Part shown: positions 24,701-35,400 of the stretch, one piece after another
Layout of the letters: each line of letters starts with the position of its first letter
Numbering within the stretch: position 1 is the stretch's first letter
Source: Meloidogyne chitwoodi
Taxonomy: Eukaryota; Nematoda; Chromadorea; Rhabditida; Meloidogynidae
Length of the DNA: 64,000 nt
Direction: 5' to 3'
Assembly: GCA_015183035.1 (NCBI GenBank)
Contig: JACZZP010000010.1
Location: forward strand, 372,001-436,000
Notes under the pieces: generated by a model
The model's database searches: none
What the model saw: only the letters and a program-made list of their open reading frames with translations
What the model was told of the DNA's origin: nothing
Translations under genes and position numbers: made by a program

Positions 24701-26343
24701 CTCAAGAACATTTATTTGGCATAGGCACTCCTCCAAGCAGTAGATGCGAAAAGAAACTCAAAAATGGTGGACATTTTGTCCAAAACGAAGAAAAAAATAT
24801 TGGAAAAATTACAAATGGAGTGGCTTTAAAGGGTGCAAGTGTTGAAAATGTCGAATATTCTGTAAAATTTAAAATATCGATTTTTAAAAGTTTGGGCACA
24901 AACTATTTTTAAATTTTGCACTTTACTGTCTTTTATTTATTTTTTTTTCCTTTTTATTTTGTTTAAAAAATTTAATTTTTAATATTTAAAAATTAATTTA
25001 AAAATTTTAAGAAACATGTGATAGCCGATGGCCTCGATAATTCCTTTAATTCAATTAAATTGCCTACTCCTCCAATTGCAGCACCGGTTAGATTTTTTTT
25101 AATAAATAATTATTTTTATGAATTAATAAAACTTGAAATATAAAACTTATGCTGCATTTCTCTAATTAGTCCAAATAAATAATAAAATAAATAAAACATA
25201 AAAATAATAAAATAAATATTTTCCCGACATAAAAATAAAGTAAAAAAACAAAAACAGTTCTTATCTTGAATTTTATTTTTCCCAAAACTATTATAAAATA
25301 GTCTTGACCTATTCTTAACTCTAATTTATTTGTTTGCCTAAAATTCTATATATATAAGCTGAAATTATCATTTGTAAATTATTCTATTTCTCCATTTAAA
25401 AATCTTTAATCGACTTTTGTATAATAAATTTTAATAAATTAATTATTTGATTTGAAGAAAAAACCTCAGAAAGTATATTTTAAGAAATATTAGAGAAGAA
25501 TATTTCATTATTTTTATGAATTATTAAACTTGAAATATATAACTTTATTAAAAGTAAAAAATAAACTTGAAACAAAATTCTTATTTTCTTTTTAGAGAAC
25601 ACCCAGACCTGAACGAAGATATTCACCTCCACAACCTTTGGAAATTTATCATCCTTCTCAACATCAACAGGTAAAATAAAAAATAAATTAATTACTTTTT
25701 AATTAAATTAATTTAAAATAAAAAATAATAATTTTAAAGTCAAACAAATAAATATAAGGGGAAAAACACACTTCATAATCTCTAAAATCTAATTTTTTAA
25801 CAAATAAAATTAATTTTAATATTTATCTAAAACATAAATTAACTTAATTTTGTTTTTTCTTTAAGTTTATTTTTCTATAAAAATTTATTATCTCGGTTTT
25901 TAGTTCAAAAGTTTCAATTTAGACTGAAAAAATAGCCAAAATATTTTTTAAAATATCAAAATCGAAAGAAAAAACCTTCAAAAATCAAAAATCAAAATTT
26001 CGAAACATCTCTTGTCTTTATTATAATTTAAATTTAATTTTAATTTTAAAATAATTTTAAAAATTTATTTTAAGTATGATATAAGTCCTCTATCTCTACA
26101 ATCAGACTCTACACAGTCTAGTTATTACAAGACTAAAGGTTAAATTAAATAAATTTAATTTAAATTTATTTTAGACTCAGAAAAAAGCATTTTTGCTTTA
26201 AACGCAAAAGAAGCTAGAAAAGTTATTTGTAGCAGGAAAACAGATGCAAGATTGGCTGGGCAAATGTCTTTAGGTCTTTTTAAATTAAAAAAAAAATTTT
26301 TTAATTTTTAGAAGAAAAGTATCGACTCATTATGGAGCTTTGA
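15724..26343 (+). CDS. nrfl-1: NHERF/EBP50-type two-PDZ scaffold protein
   Basis: Twenty exons: 15724-15867, 15907-15981, 16437-16507, 16631-16712, 16757-16828, 17375-17551, 22414-22634, 22787-22883, 22945-23007, 23251-23344, 23574-23701, 23861-23956, 24045-24116, 24533-24622, 24667-24861, 25012-25086, 25596-25670, 26075-26138, 26175-26273 and 26312-26343 (673 aa, in frame). PDZ1 (exons 1-4): [20 protein letters not shown] ... [12 protein letters not shown] ... [15 protein letters not shown]2 (exons 7-10): PRLCLLVKK ... [12 protein letters not shown] ... [12 protein letters not shown]. Both match NHERF, which tethers membrane transporters to ERM proteins under apical membranes. The tail is Ser/Pro-rich and ends [17 protein letters not shown] ... 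[12 protein letters not shown], a possible ERM-binding helix. Intron 6 is 4.9 kb and carries repeats; an alternative short end may lie at 18672-18746. Confidence 0.85.
16160..16370. repeat. TIR repeat with GAG(C/T)TCTTTCGAATGA core, copy 2
   Basis: Ends GACGATTCAGAG and CTGAATCGTCC are inverted. Internal GCCATAACTTTTTTTTAAA, CTAATCTGATCGGTC and TCGAGTTCTTTCGAATGA are shared with 2035-2225 and, partly reversed, with 40825-41195. Non-autonomous element in an NHERF intron. Confidence 0.75.
17736..17770. repeat. Single end of the CTCCCGTTATAAGGACAC MITE family
   Basis: ACTCCCGTTATAAGGTCAC occurs without a clear partner end nearby, so it is a solo or broken copy in the large NHERF intron. Confidence 0.6.
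18672..18746 (+). CDS. Possible alternative last exon of the NHERF gene
   Basis: A TTTTAG acceptor is followed by 24 sense codons ([20 protein letters not shown] ...) and a stop, in the phase left by the exon ending at 17551. Splicing to it would give a short product with only PDZ1. The residue mix is more protein-like than the surrounding A/T runs, but nothing else supports it. Confidence 0.3.
   Translation, partial: YSSRSEFLNISFHNSKHPKISVPI
18770..18935. repeat. GC-rich dispersed repeat, copy 2
   Basis: Begins near GTCCGTCCCCGAGGGCG and ends near GGCGGGAAGCGGGGACGA. It shares TTTAACGGGGAACGGGGAC and GAGTCAAAAA blocks with copy 1. Large NHERF intron. Confidence 0.8.
19558..19926. mobile_element. 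MITE with ACAGGTCGACCCAAAAGTAA ends
   Basis: TACAGGTCGACCCAAAAGTA and TACTTTTGGGTCACCTGTA are inverted ends about 369 bp apart, each followed inside by an inverted GGACAC/GTGTCC. A second, inner palindrome (GTGCGTCCGACGC / GCGTCGGACGCA) lies at 19755-19790. The end sequence resembles Tc1/mariner termini. No transposase. Confidence 0.75.
20448..20612. repeat. GC-rich dispersed repeat, copy 3 (inverted)
   Basis: TGCTCGTCCCCGTTCCCGCC at one end and CCTTCCCGCCGTGCGGGG at the other. Reverse-complement orientation relative to copies 1 and 2. Large NHERF intron. Confidence 0.8.
23034..23192. repeat. GC-rich dispersed repeat, copy 4 (inverted)
   Basis: GTTCGTCCCCGTTTTCCCGCC, CCCCCGTCTGTCCCCGTTAA and CTCGTCCCCG blocks follow the order of copy 3. 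It lies in the short intron between two PDZ2 exons (22945-23007 and 23251-23344) and makes up most of that intron. Confidence 0.8.
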
Positions 26344-26696
26344 AATTAAAGAAAATATTTTTTTTTAATTAAAAAAAAAAATTATATTGTACTATAAATT
26401 ATTTCCATTCTTTCAGTTAGTAAAATTATTTTATTAAAAATCAACCAATTTTTAACTAGTCTCTCCTCTATTTATCCTTTAATTTTATTTTTAATTTAAA
26501 TTTATTTTTTTCAAGTTTATTTTTCAATTTTAAATATATTTAACCTTTTTATAAACTTAAATACTTGAAACGTTTTATTTTTCAAGTTTGTAAAAATTAA
26601 TAAAGTTTGTAAACTTTAAAGTTTATTTTTTGTAGTTAAAAAATGAAAGTGTGTTATAAAGAATGTTAATTCCTCAAAATTATTAAAACAATTGCT

Positions 26697-27292
26697 TTAT
26701 GTCGTCAAAAGAATATATAAAAAGCATAAATACAAAGGCACCCAATATATAAATATAAAATGATATTTAATGTCTATAAGATCTAACTGAATAGAATAAT
26801 CATATTTAGCTTCATAAATTTTATTTTTAATTGTATATTTGTTGTTAATTATTTCGCTTCCAATTTCAGATTTTAAAATTGAAATTTCATCCTTAAATTA
26901 AAAATAAATTAATTAAAATTTATTTACCTTCATTTCTTCTTTTATAAAGTCAAATTTGTAATTAATTTCTTTAACCATAGATTTAATTTCATCATTAAAT
27001 AAATTAACAGAACGATCAAATTGCTCTTGATTATTCTAAAAAATAATTTTAAAATAAATATTTAACGAGATATAAGTAATCTTAGATTGTCCTTAAGCTT
27101 TAAAAGATTTTAAATTTTTAGATGTCTTTAAATTGTTGTTCCTTTAAAATTATTAATTTTTTTTGAATTATTAATTTTTAGGTTCGGAAGCATTTTTTAA
27201 TTAATTAAAAAAAATACCTCAGTATAAAGTTTCCTAGTAAATGTTGTTATTGAACGAAACAAGCAAGGAGTTCGACGATAAATAATAAACAT
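26697..27292 (-). CDS. Mitochondrial-type coiled-coil/TM protein, paralogue 1 (CCDC90/MCUR1-like?)
   Basis: Exons 27218-27292, 26928-27035 and 26697-26891 give 125 aa. The N-terminus MFIIYRRTPCLFRSITTFTR is basic and amphipathic, like a mitochondrial targeting peptide. Exon 2 (NNQEQFDRSVNLFNDEIKSM) predicts a coiled coil. Exon 3 begins DEISILKSEIGSEI and ends in a hydrophobic stretch with WVPLYLCFLYIL. This layout (targeting peptide, coiled coil, C-terminal TM) resembles the CCDC90/MCUR1 family of inner mitochondrial membrane proteins, but it is short and the match is by architecture. First of three tandem copies with identical exon plan. Confidence 0.6.
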
Positions 27293-27679
27293 TATATTTT
27301 GATTTTTTAAAATGTAGAAAAACAATACTTTTAATCACTAAAACAGAAATTAGATAAAATAAAATTAAAAAAAATATAAAATAAATAATTATTAGTTTAA
27401 TAAACTATTTTAGAATAAAAACATTTATTTTATTTTAAAAATAATAATAATACAAGTTAAAAAATTAAGATGGAAGTGTTCTCCTGCAAAGGTCCTAACA
27501 TTATTTATAAATAAAAAAAAGGATAAATTAATAAAAATTTTAAAAAATCAGTTTTTTAAAATTATTCGGTAAAAAACACAATTTTTCGGATATCCGTTCA
27601 ATCCCAAAATTTAAAGAAAAAAATATTTTAAAGTTTAAAACATCAAAATTTATCATTTCTCAAAAATTATTATTATAAG

Positions 27680-27944
27680 CAGGGTTTAACAAAACATGCA
27701 CGAACAAAGTATTATCTGACCATAGCTGACCACTGTCTCTCCGACGGTTAACCTTATCACTCGTTTGTAAGAGACGTAGAAAAGTAGTGGTAAGTAGAGA
27801 AAATTGTATAAAATTAAAAGGAATTTTACAAAAGGAATTTTAAATATTTTCTCTGCTGACCACTACTTTTCTTCCACTCTTACAAACGAGAGATTAAGTA
27901 AACCTTCGGAGAGACAGTGGTCAGCTATGGTTTGTTAAACCCTG
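27680..27944. mobile_element. hAT-like MITE with 8-bp target duplication
   Basis: Terminal inverted repeats start CAGGGTTTAAC and end GTTAAACCCTG. Inner arms also pair (ATAGCTGACCACTGTCTCTCC with its inverse, and CTCGTTTGTAAGAG). Both sides carry ATTATAAG (27672-27679 and 27945-27952), an 8-bp duplication as hAT elements make. 265 bp, non-coding. It sits just after the stop of paralogue 2. Confidence 0.85.
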
Positions 27945-27960
27945 ATTATAAGTAAATCAC

Positions 27961-28488
27961 TCAACGTTGAGGAAGACTTAGACCAAATACAAAACCTACA
28001 CAACTAAGAATAAACGTTTCAAAATTAGATTTTATGAACCAAAGATCACTCTCCGTAGGATAGTTTTTAAATTTAGCAATAGGAAGTTTACAAATAATTT
28101 CACGTTTGTTGATAAGTATTTCTTTTCCAATTTCTGTCTTTAAAATTGAAATTTCATTCTTAAATTAAAAAAAGGTATTTAATTTAATTTTTTTTAATTT
28201 TTTACCTTCATTTCCTTTTTTATTGAGTCAAATTTGTAATCCAATTGTTTCACCATAGATTTAATTTCATCATTAAATAAATCAACAGAACGATTAAATT
28301 GATCTTGATTATTCTAAAAAATAATTTCAATGTTAATGGTAGACATTCTTAGGTTAAAAGAATTTAAAATCTTAGATTGAATTTTTAATCACTTTTTAAT
28401 TTAAATTAAAAAAAACCTCAGTACAAAACTTCCTAACAAATGTTGTTGAACGCAACAAGCAATGAGTTCGACGATAAATAATAAACAT
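27961..28488 (-). CDS. Mitochondrial-type coiled-coil/TM protein, paralogue 2
   Basis: Exons 28417-28488, 28206-28313 and 27961-28158 give 125 aa, the same length and exon plan as paralogue 1. N-terminus MFIIYRRTHCLLRSTTFVRK and coiled-coil exon NNQDQFNRSVDLFNDEIKSM are nearly the same as paralogue 1, but the C-terminal exon diverges after KEILINKREI and ends with a different hydrophobic segment (FETFILSCVGFVFGLSL). The membrane anchor region is therefore evolving faster than the coiled coil. Function unknown; CCDC90/MCUR1-like by architecture. Confidence 0.6.
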
Positions 28489-28836
28489 TATTAATTTTTA
28501 AATCGTAAAAACAATGTTTAAACTCTAAAAAATATATAAAATTAAAAAAAATAATTATTAGTCTATTTAACTATTTTAGAGAAAAAAAATATTTATATTT
28601 TTATTTAATTCATTTAATAACAGTCAAAAGAGTTAAAATGGAATTGTCTTCCTGAAAGTCAAAAATATGTTTATTGAGGATATAATTTTGCTAAATAATC
28701 AGAAGAATTTTAAAGTTAATTTTTTTTTAATCCTCAAAAGCACATTATTATTAAAAAATGAAAAAAGATAATAAATACCTAAATTAAAATTCCAAAAAAA
28801 AAAATTCTTCTCAAATTAATCTTCAGATTCTAAAAT

Positions 28837-29536
28837 TTATTTTTTAATAAATTGTACAGTGCTTCCTACATACAAAGCTGAGAAAAAAATAACCACAATT
28901 CCTCCAAATAGTAAATAAAACAGTCCCATTGAATAAAACTTTACTTTCCCAAGATCTTTAGTGATAGACAAATTTTCTACTTTAATTTTGTCAATCTCAT
29001 CATTAATTTCTTTTTTGCTAATATCAAGCTCAGACTTCATTTCTCTTTTGATATTAACTATTTCAGTCTTAAATTATAATTTATTTAAACTTTAATAAAC
29101 TTAAGTTTGGCTAACTTACAAATTAGTAAATTTTATTAGCCAGACTTAAGTTTATTAAAGTTTAAACTTATTAGTTTAATATATTAAACAAAGTTTAAGA
29201 TTGAACTTAAACATAAATCAAGTTTATTAAGTTTTTAAGTTTACAATTATTTATTTTGAATAAAAATAGTAATAAACCTTCATTTGTGTACTGAACAAGT
29301 CAACTTTAGAATTTATGTCAACTCTTGCAGACTTAAGTTCACTAGTAAGCAAATTGATAGTACTGCTCTTAAGTTGATCCTCATTATTTTTAAGTGTGTT
29401 TGTCTATAAAAATTATTTTTAATTTTATTAAATTAAAAATAAAATTAAAAAAACTTGTTACTTCAACAGAAAAGTTTCTATTAGCAAATATTGTCGAACG
29501 CAACAAGCAAGGAGTTCGACGATAAATAATAAGCAT
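28837..29536 (-). CDS. Mitochondrial-type coiled-coil/TM protein, paralogue 3
   Basis: Exons 29462-29536, 29278-29403 and 28837-29067 give 143 aa. It shares the targeting-type start (MLIIYRRTPCLLRSTIFANR). Exon 2 is 18 bp longer, and exon 3 has a longer heptad-like region (KREMKSELDISKKEINDEID) before a clear TM segment (LFYLLFGGIVVIFFSALYVG) and a short Lys-ended tail. Of the three copies this one looks most like CCDC90/MCUR1 proteins, where a long coiled coil is followed by one TM at the extreme C-terminus. First of the tandem array in transcription order. Confidence 0.65.
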
Positions 29537-32457
29537 TTCAAGTATTTTTATAATTTTTAGAAAATGTATAAACTAAAATATAGAAATGTTTAATTAAAAA
29601 TTTATTTTTCCCTTTTTATACAATAAATCAATCAAAAAGGATTAATAAAACTAGGGAAATTTGGGGAGAAGGAGAAAATGCGAGTCATTACAATTGTATT
29701 AAATGATAAATAAAAAACTCATTTTTTTAAATTCTCCACCCCCCTTATTTTTCGTTTTCTTGGAGCAAAAAAGGGTAAAAATTGGCTTTGGAAATTTAAA
29801 AAAATAAATAAAAATTTAGACTTAAATTTTAACAGAAGGCCAGAAACAGTTAAAAAAGCAAATTTTTAAATTTATAAGATTCATATTTTTTTATTTGCTC
29901 GTTTTTTTATTCTCTCTATTTATAAAATAATTTTGGAAAAATTATTAAATTCTGAGTTATTATTAAACTGGCGAATTTCAAGTCTCAATTTAAATTTAAA
30001 AATATTTTATTTTTAATTTTTTAAAATTTTTCAGTTATCAAAATATATCCTCAACTTTTCTACTCAAGAGTTTAATATCTTTGTCAAAAAAAATCGATAG
30101 CTTACATCCAAAGAGAAAGAATGGCCACAAATACATATGTGTAATATACCAACTCGCCGCCAGTCCAATTAACGAAAGACTATTAACACAGCTTATTTAA
30201 GTTAATAATTTAAAATTTTATATTACTTGATCTAACTAAACGAGACTAGTCGATGATTTTAAAATCGAAGAGATCCGACATTTACGAGCAAAGTTATAGC
30301 CAAACGGCGAATTGGTCCGCGGCGAGATGGCCTATTAACGAAGAAGAAAAAGCAAATAATGTCTCCATCCGTGTCCAGACATTTCGTCAACAGAAATTGC
30401 ACGACATTTTGTCCCAACGGCAAAATTGTGGACTCGGGTAAACGAAATGTAGTTTTTTTGCCGTAGAGGCGAAATGTCGTGCAATTTTGTTTGACGAAAT
30501 GTATACAGGTATCTCTCCGTCGAGGGCTGGGTTGTATAGAGAAAAAGGAGAGTTTGAGTATTTTTATATGTTATTGCTAAAACGTCGTATTTTACAAAGA
30601 AGAAAGATATAAAGGACCTAAAAATAGTAAAAGTATTCGTTCCTTCTACACTTTGAAGGAATGGGCTGACGGAAATTGTGTTGTATTTGCCCATCCTTTC
30701 TTTTTCTAAAATTCACATTGACAATCCCAAAGGGAAAGAAAATAATATATATTTTTAAAATACTCTTTTATACACTAAATTTACGTGAAAATTTCTTTAA
30801 ATAAATTTAGTAATCGATTAGTAATTTTTAAGTCCATAAAAAGACCTCTTCAAATTTAAAAGTATTTAAATTAGTTTTTTTTTAATTTTTGTCTAAAATG
30901 AGTATTTTTTAATCAAAATGAATTGATAAAATTTTGCTTACTAGCACTTTTTTGAATATTATCGAAACCTTTATGATAAGACCTCACTAAATTAAATAAA
31001 AAATTGTATTTAACACGTTAGAATTTATGCCCCATATTTGCAAATAAAACACTCAAAATATTTATTTATTAAAAAATAAATATGTTAATCCTAGTCCCAT
31101 TATTTAACTAACATTTTTACAATTTTCTGAAAATGTTTTATCAAAATTGAATATTTTTTCATTTTCTTTTTATTTTATAAATGATTTTAAACCTTAGAAA
31201 TTATTTTTATCTTTTATTAAATAAAATTGATCTTTTCGCTGGGTCCACCCCTATAGATCGAAACCCTATAGATCCAATTAACCAATTTGTCCAATCGCCA
31301 AGTTGGTCAAATCTCTTAAAACAATTTGGTCCCATTCAAACTTGGACCTACAGGGAGTGTTTTATTACTTTACCATTTAAGGGATTTGACCAATTGGCAA
31401 ATTCGATCAATAGGTCCCCTTTTCGCTTTAGTAAAGTTTGAGATTTATTGAAATCAAAGCAGAGAGAAATGATTTTTTTCTTTAATAAACTTTTATTAAA
31501 GCCTTTTTCATAATAAAAGGGAAAGCTCAGCCTATTAGGTTCGATAACTCTAGACTTTAGTCTTTAATTCAGTCCTTTTTCTTTTTTTTTTTTAATTTAA
31601 TAATATTTTATTTTCTCATTTTTCAGCTTTATTAGGTATTGACTTTAACACTATTTAATGAAAAAATGACTACTAATAGCTTATTAATTGGCTACAACAA
31701 TTAATTTTAAGGTTGATAAATAATTTTTAAAAATTAAAAAAATTGTAAGGTTTACTAATCCGTTTTTATTCTTTTGTCAAAATTTATTAATTTTTCTCTT
31801 TTGTTTTAGTAAATAAAAAATTATTTTTATAAAATTTGTGGTCATCATTCGGTTGCTAAGGGTGACCAATCTTTTTTAATATTTCAAAGTCTGCTCTTCT
31901 TAAGCCTTTCGCAAACTTATTGTTTTTAACAGAGAAAGAGAAAAGTTTTAAGAGTAGCTAAAAAAGTTTTAGAGAGAAAGAGAAAAGTTTTAAGTGTGCA
32001 CTTAAAAAAAAAAAGATTTTAAGAAAGAGTGACGGACATTTTATTTTCTTTTCTCTTTTATATGTTGACAAGTAAATGTCCAAAATAATTTAAAAACTTT
32101 TATAGAAAACCGAAATTTATTTAAAAAAATAAATTTTATTTAGGAACCAAATTTGTAAAATTTTTCAAAATTTTCTGAAAAAAATATAATTATTTTTTTA
32201 ACTTAAAACTTTAAGTGCATTATTTTGCAGTGAGATTAGCTTAGGTAATACTTAAGTTCCTCCTCCTTCTCCCTATTTTGCCTTTTGCGCCTTTTTTTTT
32301 TTTGATTAACTTACTTTGTAAAAGCAAAATAAAAAATAAGTGAAAATAAGGAGGAGAAGTTAAAAAAGGGGAACTAAACTTAAGTTTACCTAAAAAGTTA
32401 ATAAAATTAACAAAAAAATAAATTTTTTTAATTAAAATTAATTTAAAATAAGATGCA
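29537..32457. other. Divergent intergenic region with several hairpins
   Basis: Between paralogue 3 (-) and the kinesin gene (+). It holds a compound inverted-repeat island at 30145-30510, a weak palindrome at 31240-31415 (CCCTATAGATC / GATCAATAGG) and a duplicated AGAGAAAGAGAAAAGTTTTA unit at 31931-32000. An open frame at 31181-31441 lies across the palindrome and is not supported as a gene. Confidence 0.5.
30145..30510. repeat. Compound inverted-repeat island
   Basis: Two nested hairpins: CTCGCCGCCAGTCCAATT (30151-30168) with AATTGGTCCGCGGCGAG (30310-30326); and ACATTTCGTCAACAGAAATT ... GCACGACATTTTGTC (30377-30412) with GCGAAATGTCGTGCAATTTT ... GACGAAATGT (30468-30502). More GC than its surroundings. 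Possibly a MITE inside another element. Confidence 0.6.
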
Positions 32458-35400
32458 ATGAACATTCATCGTCATCAACATAATGTTGTCCATTCAGCAT
32501 TTCAAAGGTTAAATCGTCCCCCATCTTCTACTGGTCGGCCTAAAACAACAACAGCTTCTTCTTCTTCACTTAATGTCTCTCAAATTTCTTCAAATTCATT
32601 AACTAGTAGTTCAGGGAATGAATGTGTTAATGTTGTTATTAGGTCAGTTTTGTTGTATATTTTTAAAAATTTAATGAACACTCCATTTATTCGCCGAAAA
32701 ATACACCCAAATTTTCTTGCGAATAATTGGGGTGTTCACCAAAAGTAGACAAATTCAGAGTTAACTTTTTCGCATATCCTAATCTCTATCTTATCCCAGC
32801 CATTATTACTTTCTCACAAATCTCAGAATTTTAATTTCCTTCAAGCTATTACAAGAGAAATTCAAAGGGTTGGGAGATAAGATAGAGATTTTTGCTATAA
32901 ATTTTTTGTTTTAGATGCAGACCTCTTTCCTCAACTGAGCAATCCCAAGGTCACAGTAGCTGTGTAAATGTTGACTCCAAAAATGGGATTATCGAATTAC
33001 TAAACCCCTTAAACCCTGAAGAACCAGCAAAGTGTTTTCCCTTCGATTCAGCCTTTGACCAAAATTCAAAACAATTGGACGTTTACGATGAAGCTGTAAG
33101 ACCAATTGTTGATTCTGTTCTTCAAGGGTTTAATGGCACAGTTTTTGCTTATGGACAAACAGGGACAGGAAAGACCTTCACTATGGAAGGGCCAAGTGGA
33201 TATAAAAGTAAGAGGAAATTATGTTTGTTTAGTGAAATAATTTTTTGAAAAAAGAGGGAAATTAGTTAAAATATAAAGATGGGGAATTTGGTAGATAAAA
33301 ATAAGACATTTTTTAAATTAATTTAGAAATCATAAAAGGTTAATTAATGGGTAGAATATCATTAGTTAATTTTTGTAGCGATAGTAGAACACTTAGTAGA
33401 GATAGTGGAACACCTAGAGTAAAGATAGTGGAACACTTTAGTAGAGATAGTGGAACACCTAGAGTAGAGATAGTGGAACACCTAGAGAAAAGTTATTCAA
33501 TTTCTTTGCGAGAATTGTGATATTTTAACTATTAGCTTTAAAGACAAAAAAATTGTTTAAAAAAATTGAAAAGTGTATAAAATTATAAAAATTTTGGTTA
33601 AAAAATTAAAAAAAAATTTTCCAAAATTAAAAAAAAAATAATTTCACCCTAAAAAGCTGATTTAAATTTTTTTTAAATTTTACACAATTTTTGTGTTCAT
33701 TTAACTTTTTAGAAAACATTGCTTCAGAGCAAAGAGGAGTCATTCCCAACTCAATTAATCATATCTTTCAACATATTGCTCAATCCCCACCTTCACTACA
33801 ATATTTAGTCCGAGCCTCTTTTTTGGAAATTTATCAAGAAGAAATTCGTGATCTTTTGGATAAAAGTGGTGGAACAGGTTTAAAAAACACAAAAAAATTA
33901 AAAAAAAATTTTTCATTTAGGAAAACGTTTAGAATTAAAAGAAAGACCAGATGTTGGTGTTTATGTACGCGATTTGAGTTCTTTTGTGACTCAGAGTGTT
34001 GAAGAGATTGAACATGTTTTGAAAGTTGGTCATTCTAATAGAAGCGTAGGAAGGACTAATATGAATGAGCATAGCTCTAGATCACATGCCATTCTTGTTT
34101 TGACTGTGGAAAGTTCAGAAGTTGGTCCAGATGGGCAGCCACATATTAGAGTTAATTTTTTTTCTAAATTTTTAATTTTAAAAAAATTTTAGGAAATTAT
34201 TAGCTTAGGTAGACACCCCATTTATTCGCAAGAAACAAAATTAAAAAGGAATAGAATTAAGGAAAAGTCCCATTTATTCGCAAAAAATTTTTACACCCAA
34301 AATTGACTTGAACAATAAAATATTTATTTGCGAATAAATGGGGTAGGTACCTATAAATAATTCCTAAATAATTTAAAAAAAATAAAAAGGTTGGTCGTCT
34401 AAATTTGGTTGATTTGGCCGGTAGTGAGCGTCAAAGCAAAACAGGCTCTGAAGGCCAACGTTTTCGAGAGGCAACAAAAATTAACCTTTCCCTGTCTGCT
34501 TTAGGGAATGTTATAGCTGCATTGACAGACCAACAGAGTTCTCATATCCCTTATAGAGATTCTAAATTGACCAGATTGTTACAAGACTCGCTTGGTGGAA
34601 ATTCTAAAACTGGTAAATTTAAATTTAATTTAATTTTGTGAAAAATTAAAAATTTTATTATAAAAAATATTAATTAAATGGATATTAATAATCTAAAATT
34701 TTTATTAAATTTATTTTTTTTAAAGTAATGATTGCAAATATTGGCCCCGCATCTTACAACTATGAAGAAACATTGTCAACACTTCGTTACAGTTCTAGAG
34801 CTAAACAAATCCAAAATAAACCTATTATCAATGAGGATCCAAAAGATGCTCTTCTTCGCGAATTTCAAGAGGAAATTGAACGTCTAAAAAATTTATTGGA
34901 ACAAAAAGGTAAAAATAAATAATTAAATTCAAAATAATGCTTTAAGAAAGTGACTCCCGTTATAAGGACACCCTGAGGGATAAGACAGAGGTTGTCATTA
35001 TATCCGAGTGTCCTTATTTCCTAGTCATTTTTTAGGGGAATACTAAGGTGTGATAGGCCAGTGGGTGCATTTTAATTATTCTGTCCTTGTATCCCAGTGT
35101 CATTATAACGAGAGTAACTTCATTTTTTGGATTTTTTAATAATATAATTTACCAATGCAAATGCATTGATATCCAAAAATATATTAAATTTAAAGATAAG
35201 TCTTAAAAATACATAACATAATATTTTTCTTAATATAATTTATAATGTAATTATTTATATTAAGCAAAAATAAATAATTTATGCTTTTTCCTAATTATAT
35301 CTTTTAATTTTAATTAAATTTATTTATTTAAATAAATTTAATTTAAAGGAACTAAACGACGTCAATCATCACGTAATAATAATACTAAATTACAAAATGA

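Noticed and set aside
30253..30694. Overlapping open frames on both strands
   Set aside because: They run through the inverted-repeat island; symmetry of the hairpin explains openness on both strands.
31181..31441. Open frame of 86 codons
   Set aside because: It spans a weak palindrome, has no splice partners or recognisable motif, and lies in AT-rich spacer.
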